Part shown: positions 30,012 through 41,200 of the stretch, piece by piece | How positions within the stretch are numbered: position 1 is the first letter of the stretch | How the letters are laid out: each line of letters begins with the position of its first letter | Assembly (NCBI GenBank): GCA_002470275.1 | Contig: DKNY01000052.1 | Span: 4,997 to 68,996, forward strand | Length of the DNA: 64,000 nucleotides | Source of the DNA: Gammaproteobacteria bacterium UBA7376 | GTDB lineage: Bacteria > Pseudomonadota > Gammaproteobacteria > Pseudomonadales > Azotimanducaceae | Direction of reading: 5' to 3' | The notes under the pieces: model-generated | The model's input: the letters and a program-made list of their open reading frames with translations, nothing else | What the model was told of the DNA's origin: nothing | Database searches by the model: none | Made by a program: the position numbers and the translations under genes

Positions 30012-30675
30012 CAGCGACATACTTCGACACTGTCTCTGCGTCCTTATCTTCGGGGCGGTGAGTGCGTGGACCCCAGCCGCTCTTGCCCAATTGGCGGATC
30101 CGGCAGCTACCCCGTCTCCTCCCGCTCAGACCACCCTGCTGATTGGTTTATTGCAGGCTCAGCAGGGGACGACGGCAGACTTCACGCAGCGCATAGAGGA
30201 TGCCAACGGTACTCTGGTTGAGCAGAGCTCTGGGCGCATGGCCCTGGGCGAAGCCCGCCTGCGCTGGGATGTCATCTCGCCCTACGTGCAGCGCATGCTG
30301 TTGGACAAGAACGAGCTGCAAATATACGACCCCGACCTTGAACAACTGACGGTGCGCGACCTGGATTCTGCAGGCGCCCAGCTTCCGGTGAACTGGTTAA
30401 TTGATGCGAATTCTCTCGCGGATGCCCAGTTGAGCATCGACCTTGTCCACCGAGGCGAACATTCTGATTTCACCATTCAGCCTCAGACCATAGATTTTCT
30501 CTTTGCCGGACTGCGGCTAGCATTCATTGGCAACGTTCTGGAGCAGATGGTGATCCTGGATCGCGGCGGACAGCGCAGCATCGTTGACTTTCAAAATGTG
30601 CGTCGCGATCAGGATTTGCCGCCTGACCGTTTTGTGCTGGACGTGCCTGAGGGGACGGATGTTGTTAGAGGATGA
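29986..30675 (+). CDS. lolA: Outer-membrane lipoprotein carrier protein LolA
   Basis: Periplasmic chaperone that carries lipoproteins from LolCDE to LolB. The 229-residue precursor has a hydrophobic signal segment ending in PAALAQ near residue 34. The mature part shows LolA segments such as [40 protein letters not shown] and [15 protein letters not shown] [19 protein letters not shown] lies 5 bases before the ATG at 29986, which is within ftsK; a GTG one codon earlier is possible. It overlaps rarA by 17 bases. Confidence 0.9.
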   Translation: MSWCQNEINSDILRHCLCVLIFGAVSAWTPAALAQLADPAATPSPPAQTTLLIGLLQAQQGTTADFTQRIEDANGTLVEQSSGRMALGEARLRWDVISPYVQRMLLDKNELQIYDPDLEQLTVRDLDSAGAQLPVNWLIDANSLADAQLSIDLVHRGEHSDFTIQPQTIDFLFAGLRLAFIGNVLEQMVILDRGGQRSIVDFQNVRRDQDLPPDRFVLDVPEGTDVVRG

Positions 30676-31993
30676 TCTATTTAATAGCGCTCAGCCAGAC
30701 GGAGCCGGCGTCCGAGAGGGGCAGCCACTGGCAGACCGACTGCGCCCGACAACCCTGTCGGATTATATTGGTCAGCGACACCTCCTAGACAGCGATAAGC
30801 CTCTGGGTGGCCTGCTTGCCCGGGGCCGCATCCATTCCATGATCCTCTGGGGACCGCCAGGCACGGGTAAGACGACGTTGGCTCGTCTGCTGGCAGAGCA
30901 GGCGGGCTGTCACTGGATGGGGATTTCCGCGGTCCTGGCGGGGATTCGGGATATTCGAGAGGCCATTGCCCTGGCTCAGTCCAGGCAGGCCCAGGGACTG
31001 CAAACGGTGCTGTTCGTGGATGAAGTACACCGCTTCAACAAAGCCCAGCAGGACGCCTTCCTTCCTCACGTCGAATCTGGATTGATAACCTTCATCGGAG
31101 CCACCACGGAAAACCCCTCCTTTGAGGTGAACTCTGCACTCCTGTCGAGAGCTCGGGTCTATGTCCTAAAGGCCCTGGATGCAGACGACATGTGCCAGGT
31201 CATTGAACGCGGCACCCGTTGTCTTGAGCGAGACATCGACCCCAAGGCCGCCCGGGCATTGGCCGAGGTGGCGGATGGCGACGCTCGTCGCTGCCTAAAT
31301 TGTCTCGAAATTGCCGCCCAGATGGTCGAGGGCCGGATTGAGCTTGAAACGGTAACCGCTTCCCTGGGAGAACGTTCTCGTCGATTTGATCGCGGGGGCG
31401 ACCTGTTCTACGACCAAATTTCAGCGCTGCATAAATCCATTCGCGGCAGTTCGCCAGATGCCGCCCTGTACTGGTTTTGTAGAATGCTAGACGGCGGGGC
31501 AGATCCGCTCTACATCGGCCGACGCCTGATCCGCGTAGCCAGCGAAGACATCGGCAATGCAGACCCCAGAGCCCTGGAGATCGTGGGAGCCGCGGTTTCC
31601 GCCTATGAACGCCTGGGCTCGCCTGAGGGAGAGCTGGCTCTGGCTCAAGCGGCCCTGTACCTGGCCAGCGTTCCCAAGAGCGATGCGGCATATCAGGCCT
31701 TCAATCGGTCGATGCAGTATGTCAAAGAAACGGGCAGCCATGAGGTGCCCCACCATCTTCGCAATGCCCCAACCGCGCTCATGCGCGAACTCGGTCACGG
31801 TGAGGGTTATCGCCACGCGCACCGAGAACAGGCTGGCGGCGAGGCCTACGCTCCAGGCGAGCGTTATTTCCCGGAATCCCTTTGCCCGGAGCCTTTTTAC
31901 GAACCCAAGGATGCGGGCCTTGAGATCAAGATTCGCGAGCGACTTGAGCGTCTAAAAAAGCTCGACAAAGAAGCGCGACGGACGGATACATGA
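30659..31993 (+). CDS. rarA: Replication-associated recombination protein A (AAA ATPase)
   Basis: RarA/MgsA is a clamp-loader-like ATPase that acts at stalled replication forks. From the ATG at 30659 it has 444 residues: a start with [21 protein letters not shown], Walker [15 protein letters not shown] near 65–78, Walker [15 protein letters not shown] near 120 and the C-terminal tetramerisation domain with [20 protein letters not shown] near 280. It starts inside lolA and overlaps crcB by 4 bases, so the lolA–rarA–crcB run is tightly coupled. Confidence 0.94.
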   Translation: MLLEDDLFNSAQPDGAGVREGQPLADRLRPTTLSDYIGQRHLLDSDKPLGGLLARGRIHSMILWGPPGTGKTTLARLLAEQAGCHWMGISAVLAGIRDIREAIALAQSRQAQGLQTVLFVDEVHRFNKAQQDAFLPHVESGLITFIGATTENPSFEVNSALLSRARVYVLKALDADDMCQVIERGTRCLERDIDPKAARALAEVADGDARRCLNCLEIAAQMVEGRIELETVTASLGERSRRFDRGGDLFYDQISALHKSIRGSSPDAALYWFCRMLDGGADPLYIGRRLIRVASEDIGNADPRALEIVGAAVSAYERLGSPEGELALAQAALYLASVPKSDAAYQAFNRSMQYVKETGSHEVPHHLRNAPTALMRELGHGEGYRHAHREQAGGEAYAPGERYFPESLCPEPFYEPKDAGLEIKIRERLERLKKLDKEARRTDT

Positions 31994-32364
31994 CGGCCAC
32001 AGCCCTGTTCTGGGTCGTTATAGGTGGCGCTCTCGGTGCTACCCTCCGGTATGCGGTTGCCGTGTTGATAGGCTCCGAGGCGTTTCCCTGGGCAACAATA
32101 CTCTCTAATATCGCCGGCTCGCTCATTATCGGCGTGATCTGGGGCGCATGTGCGGACCAGGCGTGGTTTCAAGGCTGGGGACGGCTCTTTCTTGTGGTTG
32201 GCCTTCTGGGCGCTTTTACCACCTATTCGGCCTTTGCCCTGGAGACGTTGCTTTTGCTGCAATCAGATAGAATCCTTATGGCGGCCCTATACTGCCTGGC
32301 AACCCTGATGACCTGCCTGTTGGCGGTTTGGTTTGGCATGCGCCTGGGTCAATGGGTGAGCTGA
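31990..32364 (+). CDS. crcB: Fluoride channel Fluc/CrcB
   Basis: A 124-residue protein with four membrane segments that exports fluoride as an antiparallel dimer. Signature segments are GGALGATLRYAV near residue 12, SNIAGSLIIG near 37 and GLLGAFTTYSAFALET near 70, with the phenylalanine/threonine stretch that lines the pore. It overlaps the rarA stop by 4 bases. I saw no fluoride riboswitch upstream, as expected for a gene internal to an operon. Confidence 0.92.
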   Translation: MTATALFWVVIGGALGATLRYAVAVLIGSEAFPWATILSNIAGSLIIGVIWGACADQAWFQGWGRLFLVVGLLGAFTTYSAFALETLLLLQSDRILMAALYCLATLMTCLLAVWFGMRLGQWVS

Positions 32365-32389
32365 GGACGCAACAGAGCTTTTGTTTTAG

Positions 32390-33679
<1,290 letters not shown>

Positions 33680-33685
33680 GCGGGC

Positions 33686-35113
33686 ATGTTTTATCTACCT
33701 CTCTTTCACCGGCTGCATGGCAGCCGAGTGCTTGTGGTCGGCGCGGGGCAGACGGCGCTGAGAAAGCTTCGTTGGCTGCGGCGGGCAGGTGCTCGAATCA
33801 CCGTTATGGCACCCGAGGTGCACCCGGACATTCGGCGTATGCGCGATGCTGGCGAGCTGTCCATCGACCAACGCACCTTTGACCCTGAAGTGATTTCCTC
33901 AGAGTTCACCTTAGCGATCAGCGCCACCGATGCCCCCCAGGTCAGTGAACGCGTTTTCGCGGCAGCGCTGAAGCATAAAATCCTGGTGAACTGCGTTGAT
34001 CGAACCGAGCTGTGCACAGTTATTTTCCCAGCCATCATCGATCGTATGCCGATTTTGGTCGCGGTCTCTAGCATGGGGGCCTCGCCGACCCTGGCCCGAA
34101 CCGTTCGGGGTTGGATAGAGATTCGATTACCGAGCGCCTTAGGCAAGCTGGCGGTTCTGGCTGAACGGCTTCGCTCCCAGGTCAAGCAGCAGCTCCCCAG
34201 CGTGGATGCGAGAAAGGCCTTTTGGGACAGGGTTTTTGCCAGCTCGGCCGCAGACCTCGCCATGGGTGGCCAGGTGGATGCAGCGGTGGAGCGGGCCACG
34301 AGCATGCTGAATGAACAGTCCGTGGCGGGCACCTTGGTACTCGTGGGCGCGGGTCCTGGTGATCCCGATCTGATCACCCTGCGCGGATTGCGAGAGATTC
34401 AATCCGCTGATGTTTTACTCTTTGATAAGTTGGTTAATCCAGCGTTGCTCGACTACGCCAGGCGGGATGCTGAACTGATCGACGTGGGCAAGCCCGGGCC
34501 ACGAGAGGCCATGGACGGCGAAACAACTGCCGCCCAAAGGCGGCCCTCGGGGACCGCCATGCAGGCAGAGGTAAACCGACTCATCGTCGCGCATGCAGGG
34601 ATGGGGAAGAAAGTCATTCGACTGAAAGGCGGCGACCCCTTTATCTTTGGTCGAGGGGGAGAAGAGCTACAGGTGGCCGCAGAGGCGGGCATCGAAACTC
34701 AGGTCGTGCCTGGCATAACCTCTGGCTTGGGTGCCGCCTGCTACGCGGGGATACCGCTTACTCACCGCAAGATGAGCCAGTCGGTTCGTTTTCTAACCGG
34801 ACATCGCGTTGAGCAGAGTATTAATCTGGACTGGCCAGAGTTAGCGCGGACGGATCAAACCCTGGTGGTCTACATGGGGCTGGTGGCCTTGGCATCGATT
34901 TGCCAGCGCCTTCTCGAAGCAGGCCGTGGTCAAAAAACCCCGGTGGCGGTAGTAGAAAACGCAACATTCGAACATCAGCGGATTATCTGGGGTTACCTGG
35001 ATGATATCCCCGTCAGGGTGGCAAACGCCGACGTACGCGGCCCGTCGATCATCATTGTAGGAGAGGTTGTGAGCCTGGCTGAAGGTTGGTCCGGCGAGCT
35101 TCCCCGGGAATAG
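33686..35113 (+). CDS. cysG: Siroheme synthase CysG
   Basis: A 475-residue two-domain enzyme that makes siroheme, the prosthetic group of sulfite reductase, from uroporphyrinogen III. The N-terminal part (1–about 205) is the dehydrogenase/ferrochelatase, with an NAD-binding VLVVGAGQTALRKL loop near residue 12, GAGxxA where the family usually has GGGxVA. The C-terminal part is the methyltransferase, with LVGAGPGDPDLITLRGL near 218, GGDPFIFGRGGEEL near 315 and a PGITSGLGAACYAGIPLTHR segment near 343. It converges on tusE. It complements cysH and cysB elsewhere in the window. Confidence 0.94.
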   Translation: MFYLPLFHRLHGSRVLVVGAGQTALRKLRWLRRAGARITVMAPEVHPDIRRMRDAGELSIDQRTFDPEVISSEFTLAISATDAPQVSERVFAAALKHKILVNCVDRTELCTVIFPAIIDRMPILVAVSSMGASPTLARTVRGWIEIRLPSALGKLAVLAERLRSQVKQQLPSVDARKAFWDRVFASSAADLAMGGQVDAAVERATSMLNEQSVAGTLVLVGAGPGDPDLITLRGLREIQSADVLLFDKLVNPALLDYARRDAELIDVGKPGPREAMDGETTAAQRRPSGTAMQAEVNRLIVAHAGMGKKVIRLKGGDPFIFGRGGEELQVAAEAGIETQVVPGITSGLGAACYAGIPLTHRKMSQSVRFLTGHRVEQSINLDWPELARTDQTLVVYMGLVALASICQRLLEAGRGQKTPVAVVENATFEHQRIIWGYLDDIPVRVANADVRGPSIIIVGEVVSLAEGWSGELPRE

Positions 35114-35121
35114 CCTGAGCC

Positions 35122-35445
35122 CTACAGGCAGTTGCTCGGCTTGGGCAGGCCGGCAATTCGAGCAACGCTGCGGGCCGGGTTGCTGCCAAAGCGCTGCATT
35201 AGATAGATGCTGTTACCGCAGTCATCGCCCAACGCCTGACGCACCATCTTGACCAAGGGCCGCATGTCCGGGCTGATGTCCGTTCGCAGATAAAAGTCTC
35301 TAACGAGATCAATAATCTGCCAGTGTTCGTCCTGAAGAATGATGTTTTCCGCTCCGGCAAACCAAGCGGCCACCTGGGGATTCCAGGCCTGAAAATCCTG
35401 AAGGTGCCCCTGGCAGTCTAGCGTTGGGCTGAGATCGCTGACCAT
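35122..35445 (-). CDS. tusE: Sulfurtransferase TusE (DsrC family)
   Basis: A 107-residue DsrC-family protein ending in GLPKPSNCL. The penultimate cysteine takes a persulfide from TusD and passes it to MnmA. The second cysteine that dissimilatory DsrC proteins carry about ten residues earlier is not present, so this is the TusE type that serves tRNA thiolation. It is the last of the tusDCBE genes and faces cysG with 8 bases between stops. Confidence 0.92.
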   Translation of the reverse strand: MVSDLSPTLDCQGHLQDFQAWNPQVAAWFAGAENIILQDEHWQIIDLVRDFYLRTDISPDMRPLVKMVRQALGDDCGNSIYLMQRFGSNPARSVARIAGLPKPSNCL

Positions 35446-35448
35446 AGC

Positions 35449-35706
35449 TCAATCGTTCCAGCTCACGACCCTGGCGTGAGCTACGCTCAAGGCCACCAAG
35501 TCCCGGTAGTCAATGCACCTTACTCCGTCACCGGTAAGGCCTCTCGCCGCCAGGTCCTCCTCCATGACGAACAGATCAGCGTGAGCTGCCAGGGCCTGAG
35601 GGACCGAATAGACGCCATCGCCAAGCAGAACCACTGGCTCCGAGGCGCCATGTCTCACCAGGCAGCTGGCCAGCCCACCAGCGCTAAAGACTAGGTGCAG
35701 CGTCAT
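35449..35706 (-). CDS. tusB: Sulfur relay protein TusB (DsrH-like)
   Basis: An 85-residue DsrH-like subunit of the TusBCD complex. The start (MTLHLVFSAGG) and the LLGDGVYSVPQAL stretch near residue 28 fit the small DsrEFH fold, although sequence conservation is low in this family. The assignment rests also on its place between tusC, which it overlaps by 4 bases, and tusE. Confidence 0.82.
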   Translation of the reverse strand: MTLHLVFSAGGLASCLVRHGASEPVVLLGDGVYSVPQALAAHADLFVMEEDLAARGLTGDGVRCIDYRDLVALSVAHARVVSWND

Positions 35707-36062
35707 GACTGAAAGCCGATGACGCTGTCACAGTCTTGGATCAGGCGTGCCTGCCCTTGAGCATCAAGGGCTTCAAGCGGCAGTTCGTCGCTCAGGACCA
35801 GGCTGCTGTTGTCCAGCGCGTCTTGGCAGACGTAGAGGCGCTCAATGTCGTACTCACCCAGGCCGCTCAGAATCTTAGACATGGTTCTTCGGTGCAGGCG
35901 TTGCCCGGACTGGTCCGGGGCCAGGTTCCAAACGCCCAGATTCCGGAAGAGGATGCTCACCTGGGCATCAAAGACCGCCGCCACCATGGCCGTCTCAATT
36001 TGCTCAAAAACACCAACGCCGGCATAGGGAGGACGCGACACGATGAACAGCAGTTGCTTCAT
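35703..36062 (-). CDS. tusC: Sulfur relay protein TusC (DsrF-like)
   Basis: A 119-residue DsrF-like subunit. The opening KQLLFIVSRPPYAGVGVFEQIETAMVAA-type helix (seen as SRPPYAG...EQIETAMVAA) matches the TusC family, where the SxPPxG loop precedes the first helix. The LYVCQDALDNSS stretch near residue 78 aligns with the conserved middle of the fold. It overlaps both tusD and tusB by 4 bases. Confidence 0.87.
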   Translation of the reverse strand: MKQLLFIVSRPPYAGVGVFEQIETAMVAAVFDAQVSILFRNLGVWNLAPDQSGQRLHRRTMSKILSGLGEYDIERLYVCQDALDNSSLVLSDELPLEALDAQGQARLIQDCDSVIGFQS

Positions 36063-36439
36063 GCGGGAAACTCCAGATAGCGGTCTGCCGCCTGAATGCC
36101 AGCGATCAGCTGTCCCAGCCCCGCCAATTGAAATCCCTGGGCCAACGGTGTTGTCGTTGGGGTGCTCTCAGCAGCCGGCACGAGGCCCCGTCTTCCAGCA
36201 CTGCCGATACAGACGGCCAATTCAATGCCCGCGTCCGCGAGGTGCTGCCAGGAGGGTACGAGATCGAGCCCATCGGGACCGGGCGATCGGGTGCGCACCG
36301 CATGATAGATGCCGTCATGTAAAAAAAATATCCGCTCAATCTGGTGGCCGTCGCTCAGCGCAGCCTGAGCAAAGCCAAGGGCATGCTCTCCCGCATAGGA
36401 CGTCATTGGGGCGCCGTGCACAGCGATCACAAAATTCAT
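36059..36439 (-). CDS. tusD: Sulfurtransferase TusD (DsrE-like)
   Basis: The 126-residue catalytic subunit of TusBCD. It begins with NFVIAVHGAPMTSYAGEHA, has the FFLHDGIYHAV segment near residue 39 and the active-site cysteine in LAVCIGSAGRRGLV near 78, which accepts persulfide sulfur from TusA. It is the first of the four tus genes and lies 54 bases after the RND pump gene on the same strand, so read-through from the pump operon is possible. Confidence 0.9.
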   Translation of the reverse strand: MNFVIAVHGAPMTSYAGEHALGFAQAALSDGHQIERIFFLHDGIYHAVRTRSPGPDGLDLVPSWQHLADAGIELAVCIGSAGRRGLVPAAESTPTTTPLAQGFQLAGLGQLIAGIQAADRYLEFPA

Positions 36440-36493
36440 GGGCTGATCTTAACAGGGGAGGCGAAGAGATAGTGAGGGCCAGCGGTCAGGCAC

Positions 36494-39400
36494 CTAGGAG
36501 GCTAACTTTGTGGTCTTGCCCGATAGGTCAGGCTGCTGGGCGCCAATCTTGGACAGGGCACCCAGGAAGTCTTCTCGTATGATCACCAGGGCGGGGACCA
36601 ACATGAGGATAATAACGCTGGCAAAAACAATGCCGGTAGCAAGGCTAACGGCCATGGGAATTAAGAACTGAGCCTGAATGCTGGTTTCAAACAGCATGGG
36701 GGTTAGCCCCAACGCAGTGGTCACCGTGGTCAGGAAGATGGCTCTAAAGCGCCGCTGTGAGGCAGCGGTTATGGCCTCGTGGACATCCAGGCCTTCGCGC
36801 CGATTGCGGTTGTACTGATCCAGCAGCACCAAGGCATCGTTCACGACCACGCCGCTCAGAGCGACCATGCCAAAGATGGAGATAAAGGAGATGTTGTAGC
36901 CCAGGATGAAGTGACCAATGACTGCACCCGCCGCGCCAAAGGGAATGCCGGTCAACACCACAAGAGGCTGGGTATAGCTGCGAAGCTGGGAAGCCAGCAG
37001 CGCAAAGATAATCAGAACTGCGATCATCATTGACTGAACCAGGGAGGCCAAATCCTCACTCTCTTCTCGGCCTTGGCCTGCTTGCTCAACGCGAATATCA
37101 GGAAATTGTGCCCGCAGTGCCGGTAGGATGCTCTGCATGACTTCGTTGTTCGCTTCAGTAGGCGTGATGAGGTCGGTATCGGCCTCGGCGGACACCGTGA
37201 CAATACGCAGGCCAGCAACCCGCTCGATGGACGAATAGCTTCTCGACTCCCGCAGGGTGGCAACCGCAGAAAGCGGGGCTTGGGTGCCGTCAGCCAAGCG
37301 AATCCAGGTATCGTTCAGGTTTTGTGCGCTTTCTCTTTCGGAACGCGGATAGCGGACCATGACCCTGAGTTCGTCACGTCCCCTCTGAATGCGTTGGACT
37401 TCTTGTCCGTAAAAATTATTTCGCAGCTGACGGGCGACGTCAGCCGGTTGAAGCCCGGCGGCTTCTCCTGCCGAAGTGAGTTCGATATCAAACTGGGTTT
37501 TTCCGGGATTGAAGGAATCCTGAATATCGTAAAGTCCGGGTACGTCTGCATAGGCCAGCTTCAGCGCCTCAACTGCAGCCATGAGTTGACCATCGTCTTG
37601 ATGCGCTAGCCGAAACTCAATGTCCGCGCCGGAATCAAAATAGCTGGAGGAAAACGACAGGCTCTCAACGCCAACGATTTGTCCCACTCGCTGACGCCAT
37701 TCCCTCTCCAGCGCCTGGGCAGATTCTGTACGACGCGGTTCGTCCTCAAGCAGAACGATGATGGAAGCCAAGTTGCTTGAAGCGCTGACGCCGCCACCGC
37801 CATCGGGCCCGCCACCCATGCGGCTGACGCCGCCGATGGTGGCGTTGACTGCTTTAAAGGCAGCGCCGTCACGCTGATCATTTATGGCATAGGCCGCATC
37901 GATAATTTTCCTCGCCGCACGCTCGGTCTCTGTAAACGGCGTACCCACAGGGAATGTTAGGGTGGCACGCATGGAAACCGATTCGAGCTGAGGGAAAAAG
38001 ATAAATCGCACCGCGCCGCTTACCATTAAGGACGCCGCGAAGATCAGCATGCCAAGCGCGGCAATCAAGGTGACATAGCGACGTCTCACCGCCCAACTTA
38101 CTGCGGGTAGAAAATATTGATCTCTGAAGGTCATAACAAACTGAGCGACGCGACCCTGAAACGCCTTAAGGGGACCACGACTCCATGAGCGTCCGTGAGC
38201 AAGGTGTGACGGCAAAACCAGAAAAACCTCAACGAGGGAAATAGTCAGAACCAAGATCACCACAACGGGGATGGCGGCCAGAATTTGGCCAAAACTACCG
38301 GTCACGAAAAGCAGAGGAGCGAAGGCCGCCATGCTGGTCAGCACGCCGATAAAGACGGGGCTAAAGACGCCGGCGACGCCGCGAAGCGTGGCCTGATAGC
38401 TTTGGCCCAGAGCCTCCTGCTCCGTAATAATGTTCTCACCCACGACCACGGCATCATCCACAACGATGCCCAGCACCATGATCAGAGCAAAGAGCGAAAT
38501 CATATTGATGTTGACGCCGAAGGAGCCAAAAAAGAGGAGGGCACCTAAAAAAGAAATGGGTACCCCCATGGCAACCCAGGTCGCCAGCCGCAGATCGAGC
38601 ATGATGACTAAAAACAGGAAGACCAGGGTAAACCCAAGGACCCCGTTGTCGATCAGCAAACCCAGGCGCTGTTCGAGAATACTGGTTTGATCGTCCCAAA
38701 CATCCACCGAGATGCCCGGGGCCGGCGTGTAGCCAGCGAGAAAGGCTCGAACGGCTGCGGCGATCTCCAGGGTATCCTCGGACTCGGACTTCTGGACGCT
38801 CACGAGCAGGCTTCGGCGGCCGTTGAGTTCCTGAACCATGTCCTGTTCTGCGAACGTATCGTTAATGGTGGCAACATCTTCAAGCCTAAGAATGGCTCCG
38901 TCGGACTCACCCCGTAACACGATGTCGCCGAAAGCGTCACCGGCCATACGCTTGTTATTGGTGCGGAGCAAAAGGTCTCCGGCTGGGGTTCTGAGTTCAC
39001 CGGATGAGACGTTCACGGACGATCTGCGTATGGCGCTAGCGACCTCATCAATGCTGAGATCGTATTGACGCAGGGCCCGTTCGCTCACCTCTATGGAGAT
39101 TTCGTAGTCGCGAGCACCCATCAAGCCGACCAAGGAGACCTCGGGGATGGCAAGCAGCTCCTCTACCAGGCGTTCGCCTGCGGCGCGCAGCTTGGTTTCT
39201 TCAAGATCTGATATCAAAACCAGGGTAATGACGTCGCTCACGGTCTGCGCTCTTTCTATTTGAGGCTGCTCGGCTTCGGCCGGTGGAAAGTCTGAGAGGC
39301 GCTCAACGGCAGCCTCTACATCGTTCTTGATCTCTGCCTCATCAACAAAGTCTTTGAGTTCGATGGTAATCGTACCGACGTTTTCCGCTGCCCGAGAGGT

Positions 39401-39694
39401 CACCTCGTCCACACCCTCGATGCCAATCACGGCTTCCTCGACTCGACGGGTGATACTCTCTTCAACCTCGCTAGGTGCCGCACCGGGGTAGGGCACCGTT
39501 ACAGTGATGATGCCTGGGTTGATGGTGGGGAAGACTTGAGCATTGAGCCCCATGCCCGCGATGACCCCGCCTACCAGGAGGATCAGCATGATGAGGTTGG
39601 CAGCGACAGCGTTCTGTAAAAAGAACCGAATAACCCCCTGCCCAGGCAGAGAGAGGGCCGTTGAGGGGCTCTGGTCCGGCGACGCTTCGCTCAT
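36494..39694 (-). CDS. RND-family efflux pump, AcrB-like inner-membrane subunit
   Basis: A 1066-residue proton-driven exporter subunit with the two-fold layout of the RND family: one N-terminal membrane helix, a large periplasmic loop, a block of helices, and the same again. The proton-relay aspartate pair is visible in LGIVVDDAVVVGEN near residue 413. The periplasmic part contains VPYPGAAPSEVEESITRRVEEA near 75, typical of HAE1-type drug and solvent pumps. It overlaps the adaptor gene by 4 bases. No outer-membrane TolC-type gene is present, so it must borrow one. Substrate unknown. Confidence 0.92.
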   Translation of the reverse strand: MSEASPDQSPSTALSLPGQGVIRFFLQNAVAANLIMLILLVGGVIAGMGLNAQVFPTINPGIITVTVPYPGAAPSEVEESITRRVEEAVIGIEGVDEVTSRAAENVGTITIELKDFVDEAEIKNDVEAAVERLSDFPPAEAEQPQIERAQTVSDVITLVLISDLEETKLRAAGERLVEELLAIPEVSLVGLMGARDYEISIEVSERALRQYDLSIDEVASAIRRSSVNVSSGELRTPAGDLLLRTNNKRMAGDAFGDIVLRGESDGAILRLEDVATINDTFAEQDMVQELNGRRSLLVSVQKSESEDTLEIAAAVRAFLAGYTPAPGISVDVWDDQTSILEQRLGLLIDNGVLGFTLVFLFLVIMLDLRLATWVAMGVPISFLGALLFFGSFGVNINMISLFALIMVLGIVVDDAVVVGENIITEQEALGQSYQATLRGVAGVFSPVFIGVLTSMAAFAPLLFVTGSFGQILAAIPVVVILVLTISLVEVFLVLPSHLAHGRSWSRGPLKAFQGRVAQFVMTFRDQYFLPAVSWAVRRRYVTLIAALGMLIFAASLMVSGAVRFIFFPQLESVSMRATLTFPVGTPFTETERAARKIIDAAYAINDQRDGAAFKAVNATIGGVSRMGGGPDGGGGVSASSNLASIIVLLEDEPRRTESAQALEREWRQRVGQIVGVESLSFSSSYFDSGADIEFRLAHQDDGQLMAAVEALKLAYADVPGLYDIQDSFNPGKTQFDIELTSAGEAAGLQPADVARQLRNNFYGQEVQRIQRGRDELRVMVRYPRSERESAQNLNDTWIRLADGTQAPLSAVATLRESRSYSSIERVAGLRIVTVSAEADTDLITPTEANNEVMQSILPALRAQFPDIRVEQAGQGREESEDLASLVQSMMIAVLIIFALLASQLRSYTQPLVVLTGIPFGAAGAVIGHFILGYNISFISIFGMVALSGVVVNDALVLLDQYNRNRREGLDVHEAITAASQRRFRAIFLTTVTTALGLTPMLFETSIQAQFLIPMAVSLATGIVFASVIILMLVPALVIIREDFLGALSKIGAQQPDLSGKTTKLAS

Positions 39695-40968
39695 GGTGAT
39701 GATTCAGCGTAAGGAGTCGCCCTGTCGCCAACGGCCGCATCGGATACCGCCCCAAGAACGACGCCGTCGGCATAGTCAAAGGCATCAATGACCAGACCCT
39801 CTGAGTTTCTGCCTCGAATTTCGGGCCGATGTTCGACTAAGACACCGTCTCGGATATACAGGACGTTGCCCGACGGCTGCACGGCCGCCTCGGGGAGCGT
39901 GATACCACGCCCTACCTCGGGCCCAATCAGCGTGGTTTCGACGAAGAAGCCCGGCTGAACCTCCGGATACGCATTCATGGGGACATATAGGCGTGCGAAG
40001 CGACTTCGCTGGTCGAATTCAGAACTCACCCGTTCGATACGCCCCTCCAGCTCTTGCCCGGCATAGGAGATCAGCACCCGACGACCCTCAGCCGGCTCCA
40101 GATACACCAAGTCGCTGGGAGAGATGGGAATCGCTACCTCGACGCTGTTCAGGGAATAGGCTTGCCCAAAAGACTTACCGCTGGTCAACATCTGACCAAG
40201 ATCAGCACTAGATTCTGTAATTCTCCCGGCGAAGGGGAGTGAAAAGTTGGTTCGACTTAGGCTCAGCTCAGCCACCTCCAGCCGCGCCCTTGCCGCTGCA
40301 AGCTGGGCTTCAGCCTGCGCGATCTGGGGCAGTAGAGCCACCAAGGTGGGAACCTCTGCGCCTGGATTGACAATGGCGTAGTTCTTTTTCGCTGCATCGC
40401 TTCTGGCCTGCTGCAGCATCAGATTCGCTGAGGCGATCTGAATGTCGGCCTGTGCCTGGTCCACCTGAAGCTGAAAGTCGGAAGGGTCGATACGCAGGAG
40501 CGACTCATTCGCAGCGAACGAACCGCCCGCTTTCATAGACGAGGAGAGTTCAACAATTCTGCCTGAGACCTGAGGCATAAGTTCAACATAGGTACGTGCG
40601 GCCACGCTGCCGCTGGCACTCAGGCTAATGGTGCTGGCGCTGGCGGGCGGTTGAATCACCCTGACGCTTAGATCACCGGCCTGACTCGGCGGTGGGAAGC
40701 TTGCCGTCCGCGTGCCATTGCCGTCCGAGCGCGCAAAAATAACGGCCAACGTCGTCAGCCCGAGAATACCCAGAATTTGTAGCCCGCCGACGAGCCCGTC
40801 GGGTAAGCGGGATGATACTTCGTTTGTCTTAGCCTCGGGCGGGTCGTCTTGGCGAGGTTTCACCAAATCGATAGCGCTTGGCGTCTTGCTCGGCACGGCA
40901 AGCCTTGGCTTTATCTGACCAACACCCGGGAGAAGGAAACGACGCAATAACTTAAACACAACTACCAT
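39691..40968 (-). CDS. RND efflux adaptor (membrane fusion protein)
   Basis: The periplasmic adaptor that links the RND pump to an outer-membrane channel. From the ATG at 40968 it has about 425 residues. It shows the split lipoyl-like part (VSGRIVELSSSMKAGGSF and LPFAGRITESSADLGQML), a coiled-coil hairpin rich in Ala and Gln (about residues 165–240), and a beta-barrel domain. Unusually, about 60 charged residues precede the single membrane helix (LQILGILGLTTLAVIFA, near 65–82), so the N-terminus is a cytoplasmic tail rather than a cleaved signal. A start 14 codons upstream is also open. Confidence 0.88.
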   Translation of the reverse strand: MVVVFKLLRRFLLPGVGQIKPRLAVPSKTPSAIDLVKPRQDDPPEAKTNEVSSRLPDGLVGGLQILGILGLTTLAVIFARSDGNGTRTASFPPPSQAGDLSVRVIQPPASASTISLSASGSVAARTYVELMPQVSGRIVELSSSMKAGGSFAANESLLRIDPSDFQLQVDQAQADIQIASANLMLQQARSDAAKKNYAIVNPGAEVPTLVALLPQIAQAEAQLAAARARLEVAELSLSRTNFSLPFAGRITESSADLGQMLTSGKSFGQAYSLNSVEVAIPISPSDLVYLEPAEGRRVLISYAGQELEGRIERVSSEFDQRSRFARLYVPMNAYPEVQPGFFVETTLIGPEVGRGITLPEAAVQPSGNVLYIRDGVLVEHRPEIRGRNSEGLVIDAFDYADGVVLGAVSDAAVGDRATPYAESSP

Positions 40969-41200
40969 AAGACTCTCGCGTAGCGCCCAGGCTTGTCGCC
41001 GTGGGGGCAAAGGGGGCAGGGACGGCTTTATCCAAAAGCGCTGCCCTGATTAACCTCAGTTTTTGACTAGGCCAGTGAACTGCCTGTGAAAAATTGGTCG
41101 CGATCATCTAGTTCTTGATACCGATCATCGCCACGCCAATGAACTCTATTCACGCCAATTTCACTGATCCGGCGATAGCGTGCAGGCTGTCTCAACCTGA

